Positions 32,922 through 42,122 of a stretch of DNA of 64,000 nucleotides are shown piece by piece. The notes below the pieces were generated by a model. That model saw nothing but the letters and a program-made list of their open reading frames with translations. It searched no databases and was not told where the DNA came from. This DNA is from Streptomonospora salina. Lineage in GTDB: Bacteria; Actinomycetota; Actinomycetes; Streptosporangiales; Streptosporangiaceae. The stretch is taken from contig NZ_JACHLY010000001.1 in NCBI RefSeq assembly GCF_014204715.1, positions 4,858,501 to 4,922,500 of the forward strand. The letters run 5' to 3'. The position numbers and the translations under genes were made by a program. Every line of letters begins with the position of its first letter. Position 1 is the stretch's first letter.

Positions 32922-34589
32922 TTAGTCTCCGCTCGGGACGCGCCGCGGCGCGGGGTAGCGGATGCTCTCCACCATTTCGGAGACGTGCCGGGCCGGAGGC
33001 GGGGTCATCAGCGACACCACGACCGCGACGACGGCGTTGACCAGAGCGCCGACGGCGCCGATGCCCTCGGGGCTGACGCCGAGGATGTAGTCGTGAGCCG
33101 CGAGCCCGAACACTTCGAGCGTGTAGAGCATGTAGACGATGGTGAAGCTCAGGCCGACGATCATGCCGGCCGCGGCCCCGATCGCGTTGCACCGCTTCCA
33201 GAAGATCCCCAGCACGATGGCCGGGAAGAAGCTGGCAGCGGCCATACCGAAGGCGAACGCCACCACCTGCGCCACGAAGGCCGGCGGGTTGATACCCGCG
33301 ATCACCGCCACGAGGATGGCCGCCGCCATCGCGATACGCCCCACGAGCAGGCGCTCCTGGTCGCCCGCGGTCTGGCGGACGTAGCGGAAGTAGATGTCGT
33401 GGGACACCGAGGAGGAGATGACCAGCAGCAGACCGGCCGCCGTGGACATCGCAGCGGCCATACCGCCGGCGGCGACCAGGCCGATGATGGGCGCCGGCAG
33501 GCCGGCGATCTCCGGCGAGGCCAGCACCAGGATGTCGTTGTTGACCGTCAGGTCCGCGCCGGCGGCCGGGTCGTTGCTGACCGAGTTGACCACGTCGGCG
33601 TTCTGGTTCACCGACACCAGGCCGGTCTGCGCCCAGTTGTTCACCCAGGCGGGCAGGTTGTCGGTGGCGGTGCCGTTCACCCCTTGGAGCAGGTTGAGCT
33701 TGGTGAACGCGCCCACCGCCGGAGCGGTGGTGTAGAGCAGGGCGATGAAGAACAGCGCCCAGAACGCCGAGTAGCGCGAACCGCGGACGGTCTTGGTGGT
33801 GTAGAAGCGGATGATGACGTGCGGCAGACCGGCCGTACCGATCATCAGCGCCATGGTCACCAGGAAGATGTCGACCATCGGGCGGGAGGTGAACGGGTCG
33901 GTGAAGACCTGCATGCCGAGCTCGGTCGACAGCACGTTCAGTTCGTCGAGGATCTGCCCGAAGGACACCTGGGGGATGGGCAGGCCGGTCATCGTCTGAG
34001 CCACGGCCACGGCCGGGATCAGGTAGGCGATGATCAGCACCGTGTACTGGGCCACCTGCGTGTAGGTGATGCTCTTCATGCCGCCGAGCACCGCGTAGAC
34101 GAAGATGACCACCGCGGCGATCATCACGCCGTAGGCGATGTCGATGTTGAGGAACCGGCTGAAGACGATGCCGCCGCCGTTCATCTGCCCCACCACGTAG
34201 GTGAAGGAGACGATCACGGCCGCCACCGCGGAGATGGTGCGCACCAGCTCGGAGTACCGGTCGCCGACGAACTCGGGGACCGTGTACTTGCCCCACTTGC
34301 GCAAGTAGGGCGCGATCAGCAGGGCGAGCAGCACGAAGCCGCCGGTCCAGCCCATGAGGTAGACGCTGCCGTCGTATCCCAGGAAGGCGATCAGGCCCGC
34401 CATCGAGATGAACGACGCCGCCGACATCCAGTCGGCACCGATCGCAGCGCCGTTGGCGATGGTGGGGACGCCGTGGCCGGCGACGTAGAAGCCCTCGGTC
34501 TCCTTGACGCGGCTGCGCCAGGCGATCGTCATGTAGATACCGAAGGTCACGACGATGAAGATCGTCGTCCAGATCTGGATGTCACTCAT
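32922..34589 (-). CDS. Sodium:solute symporter (SSF), DUF4212-partnered, monocarboxylate type
   Basis: 555-residue, about 13-helix SSF permease. The opening FYVAGHGVPTIANGAAIGADWMSAASF and the mid-protein GTAGLPHVIIRFYTTK are typical of the acetate/pyruvate-like branch (VC_2705/ActP-related). Its ATG overlaps the stop of the small-subunit gene (ATGA), so the two are translationally coupled. A short-chain monocarboxylate is the likely substrate by family. A LytS/LytTR system is encoded with a second symporter just across the divergent promoter, suggesting joint control. Confidence 0.9.
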   Translation of the reverse strand: MSDIQIWTTIFIVVTFGIYMTIAWRSRVKETEGFYVAGHGVPTIANGAAIGADWMSAASFISMAGLIAFLGYDGSVYLMGWTGGFVLLALLIAPYLRKWGKYTVPEFVGDRYSELVRTISAVAAVIVSFTYVVGQMNGGGIVFSRFLNIDIAYGVMIAAVVIFVYAVLGGMKSITYTQVAQYTVLIIAYLIPAVAVAQTMTGLPIPQVSFGQILDELNVLSTELGMQVFTDPFTSRPMVDIFLVTMALMIGTAGLPHVIIRFYTTKTVRGSRYSAFWALFFIALLYTTAPAVGAFTKLNLLQGVNGTATDNLPAWVNNWAQTGLVSVNQNADVVNSVSNDPAAGADLTVNNDILVLASPEIAGLPAPIIGLVAAGGMAAAMSTAAGLLLVISSSVSHDIYFRYVRQTAGDQERLLVGRIAMAAAILVAVIAGINPPAFVAQVVAFAFGMAAASFFPAIVLGIFWKRCNAIGAAAGMIVGLSFTIVYMLYTLEVFGLAAHDYILGVSPEGIGAVGALVNAVVAVVVSLMTPPPARHVSEMVESIRYPAPRRVPSGD

Positions 34590-34921
34590 GACTCGCCCCC
34601 CTTCTCGGCAGTGCCGCCGGTGGGCTCGTCGTACTCGTAGACGCCGAACTCCTTGTCAAGGCGGTCCATGTACAGGCAGTAGACGAGAATCAGCAGCAGG
34701 AACACGTAGATCGATCCCTGCTGCGCGAACCAGAATCCCAGCGGGAATCCGGCGATGGCGATCTGGTTCAACTGCTCGACGAAGAGGACGCCCGCGCCGA
34801 ACGACACGGCGAACCAGACGGCCAGCAGGACCACCATCAGCCGGAGGTTCTTCTTCCAGTACTCGCGCCTCCAGCCGTTGCCGCCCGGTGGTTCCGGGCT
34901 GTTGTCTTCCGTATCTGCCAC
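34586..34921 (-). CDS. DUF4212 symporter small subunit
   Basis: 111-residue protein with two hydrophobic helices. EYWKKNLRLMVVLLAVWFAVSFG and FPLGFWFAQQGSIYVFLLLILVYC match DUF4212, the small partner of a class of sodium:solute symporters. The GTG start at 34921 follows AGGAGAAG. It overlaps the symporter gene by 4 bases, consistent with a two-component permease. Confidence 0.92.
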   Translation of the reverse strand: MADTEDNSPEPPGGNGWRREYWKKNLRLMVVLLAVWFAVSFGAGVLFVEQLNQIAIAGFPLGFWFAQQGSIYVFLLLILVYCLYMDRLDKEFGVYEYDEPTGGTAEKGGES

Positions 34922-35061
34922 GATCGCTTCTCCTAGTTACCGGGTAGGGACAGACTGAGGGCGGGCCCCGTACCGCTGGGGTCGACACCAACGCACGTGT
35001 GGCATGGCGCACAAGCCCGATGCCGCCGAGCGGCCGATCCGTCTTTCGAGCGGTCGTATAG

Positions 35062-35077
35062 GCGCCATGAATGGCGC
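35062..35077. promoter_or_regulatory. Inverted repeat GCGCCAT-GA-ATGGCGC
   Basis: A 7-2-7 inverted repeat midway between the two divergent symporter operons. It is a candidate site for a regulator of both; LytTR sites are usually direct repeats, so a different protein may bind here. Confidence 0.35.
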
Positions 35078-35188
35078 AGATCACATCGGGATTCGTTCGT
35101 GGGTCCCGGTCGACCGCTTGCGTTACGCACCCGCCCGCCCGCCCGCCGCCCCCTCAACACCCGGGCCACCTGCGGTTAGGATGCGGCC

Positions 35189-35605
35189 ATGTCAGCTTCC
35201 AACGGCTCCGCAGCGCCCGTCGCGCCGCGCCGTATCCTCCACGCGGGCAGCCTCCGCATGATCGGTGCCGGCCTGATGCTGATCATCGGTGCCTTCACGC
35301 CGTGGATGTACACGCCCCTGGTCACCATGCAGGCCATGCACGGCCCCGGCCTCTGGTTGCTGTGCTGCGGCGTCGTCGCCGTCGCCGGCGCCCTGCTGCC
35401 CTACCGCCGCCTCGCCCTCGCGCACGCGCTGATCCCGGCCGCCGCCGGCGGGGCGCTGGTGGTCTGGCAGCTCGGGCTGATCGCCTACCACAGCGCCGCG
35501 ACCGACACTTGGGGCACGATGCTGCCCGGCGCCAGCATGGTGATCGTCGGCGGCGGCGTGGCGATCCTGATCAGCGCGGCGCGCCGCATGCACTCCGCGG
35601 GCTAG
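35189..35605 (+). CDS. Hypothetical four-helix membrane protein
   Basis: 138 residues with four hydrophobic segments (SLRMIGAGLMLIIGAFTPWM onwards). It leads the second symporter operon, with only 2 bases between its stop and the next start. No family is recognised; position suggests an accessory role in transport. Confidence 0.7.
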   Translation: MSASNGSAAPVAPRRILHAGSLRMIGAGLMLIIGAFTPWMYTPLVTMQAMHGPGLWLLCCGVVAVAGALLPYRRLALAHALIPAAAGGALVVWQLGLIAYHSAATDTWGTMLPGASMVIVGGGVAILISAARRMHSAG

Positions 35606-35607
35606 CG

Positions 35608-35964
35608 GTGGCCCCCGACCACGGGAGCGAGCCCTCGCTGGGATCGGCCGACGAGCACGACACCCCAGCGGAAGTCGACGCCGCGTTCCGCACCCTGCGG
35701 CGGGTCGCGATCGGTCACGTCGCGGTGTTCACGTGCGTCATCGTCGGGGTTCCGCTGCTGACCGCGGCGCTGGACTGGTGGTCGCAGGGGCGGCTCTGCG
35801 GCGGGATGAGCCCCATGTTCGCGATGACGGCCTTCGGGCTCTACGCGTTCTTCTTCGTCGTCTGCCTGGCGGCCGCCACCCTGTCCAACGCGGTCGAAGA
35901 GCGGATGCTCGGCGGTCCGGGCCGCGAGGCCCACCACGACGAGGAGGGGACGCTCCCGCCGTGA
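35608..35964 (+). CDS. Small DUF485-like membrane protein, symporter partner
   Basis: 118 residues. An acidic N-terminus is followed by two hydrophobic helices (AIGHVAVFTCVIVGVPLLTAAL and MFAMTAFGLYAFFFVVCLAAA) and a charged tail. This layout and location match DUF485-type proteins that accompany ActP-like symporters. The GTG start lies 2 bases after the previous stop, and its own stop overlaps the symporter start. Confidence 0.65.
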   Translation: MAPDHGSEPSLGSADEHDTPAEVDAAFRTLRRVAIGHVAVFTCVIVGVPLLTAALDWWSQGRLCGGMSPMFAMTAFGLYAFFFVVCLAAATLSNAVEERMLGGPGREAHHDEEGTLPP

Positions 35965-37649
35965 TGACGAGCATCCTGCTCCTCGTCGTCCTGCTCGCGG
36001 CCGTCGTCTCGGTCGCGTTCCTGATCCGACCGCAGCGGACCTCCACCTTCGAGTTCTACCTCGCCGGGCGGCGGGTCGGCGTGGTCACCAACGCCTGCGC
36101 CATCTGCGGCGACTACTTCTCCGCCGCCTCCTTCCTCGGCGTGGCGGCGGCCGTCTACGCCTCCGGCCTGGACGGCATGTGGTACGCCACCGGCTTCGCC
36201 GCCGGGTTCGTCCCGGTGCTGCTGTTCATCGCCGCACCGCTGCGCCGATTCGGCGAGTTCTCCATCCCCGACTTCCTGGGCCGGCGGCTGGAATCCAACA
36301 GCGTGCGGCTGACGTCGGTGGCGATCGTGCAGCTGATCATCCTGGCCTACCTCGTGCCCCAGGCGGTGGCCAGCGGCATCATCTGGGAACTGTTCGTCGG
36401 CCAGGGCGTGGGCGGTCTGTCCGCCTACTCCACCGGAGTGCTCGTCTCCACCGCCGCGATCATGCTGATGGTGTCGCTCGGCGGTATGCGCGGCACCACC
36501 TGGACCCAGGCCGTGCAGTTCCTGCTGCTGCTGGCCATCTTCGTGTGGCTGGCGATCATCGTGATCGGCTCCGGATTCAGCTACCCCGAGGCGCTGCGCG
36601 AACTGTCGTCGCGCCCGCTGGCCAACCCCGCCGAGACCGGCGGCGCCTGGCAGCTGGAGGAGGTCACCAACCGGCTGCACCCCGAGTCCCCGGCCTTCTT
36701 CGGCGAGCCCGGCGGGCAGTACAGCCAACTCGGCCAGTTCGCGCTCATCTTCTCCCTGGCGCTGGGCACCGCCGGTCTGCCGCACATCATGAACCGCTAC
36801 TTCACCAGCCCCACGGGCACGGCCGCGCGCATGACCACCGTGTGGGTGGTGGGCCTGGCCGGGCTGTTCTACACCCTGGCGGTGCTGCTCGGCACCGCCG
36901 CCCGGTCCGTCATCCGCGACGTCTCCGACGAGCTGCCCTGGCTGGCCGACCTGACCACCGGCGGTGTGCTGCGAGTGCCCGAGTACGCGCTGCTGGTCCT
37001 GGGCCAGGTCTTCGGCGGCCGCGCGGGCCTGGGGCTGATCGCGGTGGGCGCACTGGTGGCGGTGCTGTCGACCATAGCGGGCCTGCTGCTGGCCTCGGCC
37101 GCATCGTGGGGCCACGACATCTACGAGCGCTACATCAACCCCCGCGCCACCCAGAACCAGGCGCTGTGGGCCGGCCGCGCCGCCGTGGCCGTCGTCGCCG
37201 CGGTCTCGGCGCTACTGGCGCTGGCCGTACGGCCCGATACCCTCACCGGCCAGTTCCCGTCTATCGTGGCGACCATGGTGACCTGGGCATTCGCGTTGGC
37301 GGGATCGGCGCTGACCCCGGTGTTCATCCTCGCCATCTGGTGGCGGCGCACCACCGGTCCGGGCGCGGCCGCCGGCATGGCCGCGGGCGCCGTGACGGCG
37401 GTGGGCATGTGCGGCGCGGGAGTCCTGCTCGGCGACGCCCCGTACGCGTCGGTGCTGATGACCCCCACCCTGGTCTCCGCGCCGTGCGCGGCCGCGGCGA
37501 CGGTGGCGGTATCACTGCTGACCCGCCCGCCCCCGGACATGGACCGCATCTGGGTGCGTCTGCACGGCACGGCGGCCGACCGCCGGGCCGTGCGCATCGC
37601 CCGGCTGACCGTCACCGGTATCGGGCGGCGCTCCGGGGAGGGCCGATGA
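35961..37649 (+). CDS. Sodium:solute symporter (SSF), second copy
   Basis: 562-residue SSF permease. FYLAGRRVGVVTNACAICGDYFSAASF and GTAGLPHIMNRYFTSPTG are typical motifs, shared in outline with the symporter at 32922 but clearly divergent. GTG at 35961 (or ATG at 35964) overlaps the previous stop, with GAGGAGGGG upstream. It is followed directly by the LytS-type kinase gene (overlapping ATGA), so sensor and transporter are produced together. A monocarboxylate substrate is inferred from family and partner. Confidence 0.9.
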   Translation: MMTSILLLVVLLAAVVSVAFLIRPQRTSTFEFYLAGRRVGVVTNACAICGDYFSAASFLGVAAAVYASGLDGMWYATGFAAGFVPVLLFIAAPLRRFGEFSIPDFLGRRLESNSVRLTSVAIVQLIILAYLVPQAVASGIIWELFVGQGVGGLSAYSTGVLVSTAAIMLMVSLGGMRGTTWTQAVQFLLLLAIFVWLAIIVIGSGFSYPEALRELSSRPLANPAETGGAWQLEEVTNRLHPESPAFFGEPGGQYSQLGQFALIFSLALGTAGLPHIMNRYFTSPTGTAARMTTVWVVGLAGLFYTLAVLLGTAARSVIRDVSDELPWLADLTTGGVLRVPEYALLVLGQVFGGRAGLGLIAVGALVAVLSTIAGLLLASAASWGHDIYERYINPRATQNQALWAGRAAVAVVAAVSALLALAVRPDTLTGQFPSIVATMVTWAFALAGSALTPVFILAIWWRRTTGPGAAAGMAAGAVTAVGMCGAGVLLGDAPYASVLMTPTLVSAPCAAAATVAVSLLTRPPPDMDRIWVRLHGTAADRRAVRIARLTVTGIGRRSGEGR

Positions 37650-38935
37650 GCAACGGCAGCCTGCCGCTGGCCGGCGTCGTCCTGCTCGCCTGGGGCGCGG
37701 TGTACCTGGTCACCCAGCAGATCACCGCGCCTCCGCTGGGCGCCGGCACCACGGTGCTCATCGGCGCCGGCCTGACCACCGCGCTGATCGTCGGCTACCC
37801 TTCGGCGCTGCGCGGCCCCCGCAGCAAGCGCTTCGCGCAGCCGGCCGCCGCCCGCGTCCAGCAGGGGCGCCACGGCACCACGATCGCCGCGGTGGGCCGC
37901 TCGATGCCGCTGCGTTCGGGGTTGACCGCCGAAAGCGCCCACCGCACCGCCCAACTGCTGCAGCCGCTGCTCAACGGCGCGGCGGTGGCCATCACCGACC
38001 GCGAACACGTCCTGGCCTTCGCCGGCCCCGGTTCCGACCACCACCGCTCCGGCGACGAGGCGGCCGCGCCGACGGCCCGCGCGCTCAACCGCGGCAAGGC
38101 CGTACTCGTGCGGCGCCGCGGCGAGCTGGGCTGCCCCGACGGCGACTGCCTGCTGCGCACGGCCGTCATCGTGCCGCTGACCGACGGCAACCGCACCGTG
38201 GGAACCCTGCAGGTCTACCGGACCGACGGGGCGCTGTCGCCGCAGGGGGTGGTAGAAGGGCTGGCCGGCATCCTGTCGCTGCACCTGGAGCTGGCCGAGC
38301 TCAACCGCCGCCAGAGGCTGGCCGTGGACGCCAAACTGGATGCGCTGCGCGCCCAGATCAACCCGCACTTCCTGTTCAACACCCTCAACACCATCGCCTC
38401 CAAGGTGCACACCGACACCGAGGAGACGCGGCAGCTGCTGGTGCGCCTGTCCGACTTCTTCCGCTACGTGGTCCGCCAGGAGGGCCACTTCGCCGAATTC
38501 GGCCAGGAGTACTTCTTCGTCCGCACCTACGTCTCGCTGGAACAGGCGCGCTACGGCGACCGGGTCCGGGTGCGCTACGACATCGACCCCCAGGTGCTCA
38601 CCGCGCACGTTCCGGTGCTCATCATCCAGCCGCTGGTGGAGAACGCGATCAAGCACGGGCTCTCGGGCAAGGTCGAGGGCGGCACCGTCACGCTGAAAGC
38701 CAGGGTGGATCCGCTGACCCGCACCACCTCCGTCCGGGTGGCCGACGACGGTGTCGGAATCCCCTCCGACATGCTGAAACGTATTTCCGACGCCGAGCGC
38801 GGCGACGGTGACGGCCAAGGGCTGAGCAACATCGCCGGGCGCTTGGCATCGCTGTACGGCGAGCGCTATCGTCTGGACATCCAATCCACCGAGAACGGCG
38901 GCACAGTCGTGGATCTGCAGATACCCCTTGGATGA
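37646..38935 (+). CDS. LytS-type sensor histidine kinase
   Basis: 429-residue kinase. Two N-terminal helices are followed by a GAF-like region (about 90-215) containing a Cys pair in GCPDGDC (Cys163, Cys168). The His_kinase domain has phospho-acceptor His241 in INPHFLFNTLNTI and the ATPase motif VENAIKHG (Asn333). This architecture matches LytS/YpdA/BtsS kinases, several of which sense pyruvate or related acids and switch on a cognate transporter. The gene overlaps the symporter before it and the regulator after it. Confidence 0.92.
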   Translation: MSNGSLPLAGVVLLAWGAVYLVTQQITAPPLGAGTTVLIGAGLTTALIVGYPSALRGPRSKRFAQPAAARVQQGRHGTTIAAVGRSMPLRSGLTAESAHRTAQLLQPLLNGAAVAITDREHVLAFAGPGSDHHRSGDEAAAPTARALNRGKAVLVRRRGELGCPDGDCLLRTAVIVPLTDGNRTVGTLQVYRTDGALSPQGVVEGLAGILSLHLELAELNRRQRLAVDAKLDALRAQINPHFLFNTLNTIASKVHTDTEETRQLLVRLSDFFRYVVRQEGHFAEFGQEYFFVRTYVSLEQARYGDRVRVRYDIDPQVLTAHVPVLIIQPLVENAIKHGLSGKVEGGTVTLKARVDPLTRTTSVRVADDGVGIPSDMLKRISDAERGDGDGQGLSNIAGRLASLYGERYRLDIQSTENGGTVVDLQIPLG

Positions 38936-38939
38936 GCCT

Positions 38940-39689
38940 ATGCGCGCGCGTTGCCTCATCGTCGACGATGAGGCCCCGGCGCGGGCGGACCTCCGTTACC
39001 TTCTGTCGAGGTTCGATCACGTCCAGGTAGTCGGCGAAGCGTCCAACTCCGAGGAAGCCCTGCTGCTGCTGGACTCCCTCGACTACGACCTGGTGCTGAT
39101 GGACATACGCATGCCCGGCGGCACCGGTCTGGACGTCGCCCGCAAGCTCCGCGAGGCCGACAGTCCGCCGCGGATCATCTTCACCACGGCCTTCCCCGAC
39201 TACGCCGTCGAGGCTTTCGACCTCGACGCGGCCGACTATCTGGTCAAGCCCTTCGACGCCGACCGCCTCGCACGGGCGCTGGACCGCGCCCTGGCCACAC
39301 GCCCCGAAGAGGCCGAAGTCCAGGCCGTGCCGCGCCGTTCCGACGGCACCGAGTCCCCGCACCGCATCCCGGTGCACAAAGGCGACCGCACCGTGCTGCT
39401 CAACGAGTCCTCGATCATCTACGCGGGGGCGGCGCGCGGCTACTCCTACCTGCAGCTGTCCGACGAGCGCGTGCTGGTCAACTTCTCGCTCAACGAGCTG
39501 GAGCGCCGCCTGCACGGCTCCCAGTTCTTCCGCGCGCACCGCTCCTACCTGGTCAATCTCGACTATGTCCGCGAGCTGGCGCCCGATTTCCGGGGAACGC
39601 TGATGCTGCTGATGGACGACCCGCGCAAGAGCCGGGTGGAGGTCTCCCGCCGCCAGGCCCGCGAACTGCGCCGCGTGCTGGGGATGTAG
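38940..39689 (+). CDS. LytTR response regulator
   Basis: 249-residue regulator. The receiver domain has phospho-acceptor Asp55 (LVLMDIRMPGG) and the KPFDADRL lysine region. The C-terminal LytTR DNA-binding domain ends FRAHRSYLVNLDYV. The ATG at 38940 is preferred; a TTG at 38928 would overlap the kinase gene. It probably activates the adjacent symporter operons in response to the LytS-type kinase. Confidence 0.92.
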   Translation: MRARCLIVDDEAPARADLRYLLSRFDHVQVVGEASNSEEALLLLDSLDYDLVLMDIRMPGGTGLDVARKLREADSPPRIIFTTAFPDYAVEAFDLDAADYLVKPFDADRLARALDRALATRPEEAEVQAVPRRSDGTESPHRIPVHKGDRTVLLNESSIIYAGAARGYSYLQLSDERVLVNFSLNELERRLHGSQFFRAHRSYLVNLDYVRELAPDFRGTLMLLMDDPRKSRVEVSRRQARELRRVLGM

Positions 39690-39732
39690 CCGACCGCCGG
39701 GCCACGGGCGCGCCCGCGGCCCGGCGGTCGGC
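39689..39732 (+). terminator. 15-bp hairpin overlapping the LytTR gene stop
   Basis: Arms 39689-39703 and 39718-39732 pair perfectly; the left arm starts at the last base of the TAG stop. Confidence 0.7.
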
Positions 39733-39779
39733 GTACCCGCGGCCTCGGAACGCGGGTGTCCCGGGCGCCGCGGGTACGC
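39731..39779 (-). terminator. 13-bp hairpin after the NmrA-type gene
   Basis: Arms 39731-39743 and 39767-39779 pair fully with a 23-base loop, 13 bases past the stop of the minus-strand gene. It abuts the LytTR gene terminator. Confidence 0.6.
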
Positions 39780-39791
39780 GATCGCCCCTGC

Positions 39792-40655
39792 TCAGGCCCT
39801 CCAGACCCCCGTGGCGGCGGCGTCGCGGGCGAAGTCGGCGAAGTCGCGCGGCGCGCGCCCCAGCGCCCGCTTCACCCCGTCGGCGAGGTGGGCGTTGCGT
39901 CCGTCCCGGATCAGCTCGAACAGGCCCGCGAACTCCTCCGGGATGCCGTTCTCCCGCAGGAAACCGCGGAAGTCCTCATCGGTGACGGGCACGTAGCGGA
40001 TCGTGCGGCCGGCGGCGCCGGAGATCTCCCCGGCCGCTTCCGCGAAGCTCATCAGCCGGGGACCGGTGAGCTCGTAGACCTGCCCGGCATGGCCGGACCC
40101 GGTCAGCGCGGCGGCGGCCACGTCGGCGATGTCGTCGGCGTCCACGAACGGTTCGACGGCGTCGCCGGCGGGCAGCGCCAGCTCCCCGGCCAGCACCGGG
40201 TCCAGGAAGAAGCCCTCGTCGAAGTTCTGGTCGAACCAGCTGCAGCGGAGGATCGTCCACTCCGCGCCGGTGCCGGCGACGGCCTCCCGCACCTTCCGCT
40301 CCGCGGCGAGGGCGCCCTCCTCGCCGCGCCCCGACAGCAGCACCAAGCGCCGCGCGCCCGCGTCGGCGGCGCTGCGCGCGAACCGCGCCGCGGTTTCGTC
40401 GGCGCCCGGGAACCCCAGGTCGGGTTGGTAGGAGAGGTAGACGGAGTCCACGCCTTGCAGGGCGGCGCCCCAGGTGGAGGGGTCGTCCCAGGAGAAGGGC
40501 GGTTGTCCGGAGCGGGAACCGATGCGCACCGCCGAGCCGTGCCGGGACAGCCGCTGGGCGAGGCGCCGCCCGGTCTTGCCCGTGCCGCCGGTGACCAGTA
40601 CGGGCCGGGAAGGAGAAGCAGTGGAAGAAGGAGACGTCTGTGCCTGTGTCGTCAT
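39792..40655 (-). CDS. NmrA-like NAD(P)-binding oxidoreductase
   Basis: 287-residue atypical short-chain dehydrogenase. The Rossmann motif is PVLVTGGTGKTGRRLAQRL; the NAD(P)-binding core continues with VDSVYLSYQPDLGFPGADE and RRLVLLSGRGEEG. The catalytic Tyr-Lys pair of classical SDRs is not evident, as in NmrA/NmrB-type sensors and azoreductase-like members. The ATG at 40655 is used; another lies at 40691, and neither has a clear ribosome site. It is divergent from an AraC gene that probably controls it. Confidence 0.82.
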   Translation of the reverse strand: MTTQAQTSPSSTASPSRPVLVTGGTGKTGRRLAQRLSRHGSAVRIGSRSGQPPFSWDDPSTWGAALQGVDSVYLSYQPDLGFPGADETAARFARSAADAGARRLVLLSGRGEEGALAAERKVREAVAGTGAEWTILRCSWFDQNFDEGFFLDPVLAGELALPAGDAVEPFVDADDIADVAAAALTGSGHAGQVYELTGPRLMSFAEAAGEISGAAGRTIRYVPVTDEDFRGFLRENGIPEEFAGLFELIRDGRNAHLADGVKRALGRAPRDFADFARDAAATGVWRA

Positions 40656-40814
40656 GGGACCAGTCAATCCCGGCACCGAAAGACGGGCCATAGTCGCAAA
40701 GCGCGGCCGCATGTTCCAGCGTCTAAGTGCGTCGCCGCCGACCTTCACTGTTTCCCGGGACTGCCGACTTTTCCAACCTTCCCGGCCTTCCTCCCCTCCG
40801 ACCGGGGCATCGCT

Positions 40815-40820
40815 TAGAAT
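40815..40820 (+). promoter_or_regulatory. -10 box TAGAAT giving a leaderless AraC transcript
   Basis: TAGAAT ends 6 bases before the GTG start, and no ribosome site is present, so transcription probably begins at or beside the start codon. Confidence 0.4.
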
Positions 40821-40826
40821 CGCACG

Positions 40827-41822
40827 GTGGATCCGCTCACCGCTCTGCTGGAGGGCCCCAAGGCGCGCGGGGCGTTCCTGCTGCGTTCGGTGTTCACACC
40901 GCCGTGGTCGCTGCGCGTGCAGGACCGTGCCCCGGTCTCGGTGGTGACGATGGTGCGCGGCGATGCCTGGATCCTCCCGGCCGAGGGTGCGCCGATCCGG
41001 CTGCGCCCCGGGGATGTGGCCGCCGTCCGCGGGCCCCGGCCCTACACGCTGGCGGACGACCCCTCCACCCCCGTCCGTATCACCGTCGGCCCGGACCAGC
41101 GCTGTACCACCGCCGACGGTGCGGACGTCACCGACTGCATGTCCCTGGGCGTGCGCACGTGGGGTGAGGACCGCGACCGGGACGCGCCCGCGGTCATGCT
41201 CAGCGGCACCTACCAGGCGCCGAGCGAGGTCGGGCGGTGGCTGCTGACCGCCATGCCCGAGGTGCTGGTGCAGGAGGCCGAGGCGGGCGACGCCGCGCTG
41301 GTCGCGCTCCTGGCCGACGAGATCCGCCGGGAGAAGCTCGGCCAGCAGCCGGTGCTGGACCGGCTGCTGGACCTGGTGCTGGTCAGCGTGCTGCGCGCGT
41401 GGCTGGCCGCCGACGGGGGGAGCGTGCCCGGCTGGTACCGGGCCCAGAGCGACCCCGTCGTGGGCCCGGCCCTGCGGGCGGTGCACGAGGAGCCCGCTCG
41501 TGCGTGGACGGTGGCGGCGCTGGCGGCCGAGGCCGGGGTCTCCCGGGCCGGATTCGCGCGGCGCTTCACCGACCTGGTCGGGCAGCCGCCCATGGCCTAC
41601 CTCACCAGCTGGCGGCTGGCCCTGGCGGCCGATCTGCTGCACGCCCCCGAGGCCACCGTCGACGCCGTCGCGCGCCGGGTCGGCTACGGCAGCGGATTCG
41701 CGCTGAGTGCGGCGTTCAAGCGGGCGTACGGCATGAGCCCGCAGCAGTACCGTACCCACGGCCGCGCCGCCGGCCCTCCGCTGCACGGCGCGGCGCGCTC
41801 CGGGGCGTGGCCGAGCGGCTGA
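40827..41822 (+). CDS. AraC family regulator with cupin sensor domain
   Basis: 331-residue regulator. The N-terminal cupin (AraC_binding_2/cupin_6-like) includes IRLRPGDVAAVRGPRPYTLADD, and the C-terminal double helix-turn-helix includes VAALAAEAGVSRAGFARRF and VARRVGYGSGFALSAAFKRAYG. The divergent NmrA-type reductase is its likely target, a common pairing in actinobacteria. Ligand unknown. Confidence 0.9.
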   Translation: MDPLTALLEGPKARGAFLLRSVFTPPWSLRVQDRAPVSVVTMVRGDAWILPAEGAPIRLRPGDVAAVRGPRPYTLADDPSTPVRITVGPDQRCTTADGADVTDCMSLGVRTWGEDRDRDAPAVMLSGTYQAPSEVGRWLLTAMPEVLVQEAEAGDAALVALLADEIRREKLGQQPVLDRLLDLVLVSVLRAWLAADGGSVPGWYRAQSDPVVGPALRAVHEEPARAWTVAALAAEAGVSRAGFARRFTDLVGQPPMAYLTSWRLALAADLLHAPEATVDAVARRVGYGSGFALSAAFKRAYGMSPQQYRTHGRAAGPPLHGAARSGAWPSG

Positions 41823-42122
41823 AGCGGCAGCCGGCCGCGGCTTCGTGCGCTGGGAAGATCGATTGCACCCCTTGACGGAAATCGCTTTCCCTGCAAATTT
41901 GCGCCCGTCGCTTCCGCGTGCACCGTGCCGTGGCGCGGCGACGGCCGGCCCTGTTCGCCGGACGAACCGGTGATGCGGCCGGGTGAGCTCCGCAGGGTCG
42001 CGCTCGTGCCCTACCGCCGCTGGGCCCGCCGCGGACCCTCCACGATGCGCATCTGGTTTCCCCGGATGGGCTGACGAGCGGACCCGGCCCGGCGTGGGCG
42101 GGACCGGCCTCCGCAGGCGGGG
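41823..42122. other. 300-base gap between convergent genes
   Basis: An AT-richer patch at 41870-41905 includes a 10-base palindrome GCAAATTTGC (41893-41902) and a TTGACG-17-AAATTT promoter-like pair. A 33-codon frame from 41973 to 42074 has no ribosome site. No gene can be supported. Confidence 0.4.

Noticed and set aside
41973-42074. 33-codon ORF between the AraC and PrpF genes
   Set aside because: No ribosome site, no homology recognised; GC-rich spacer can give this by chance.
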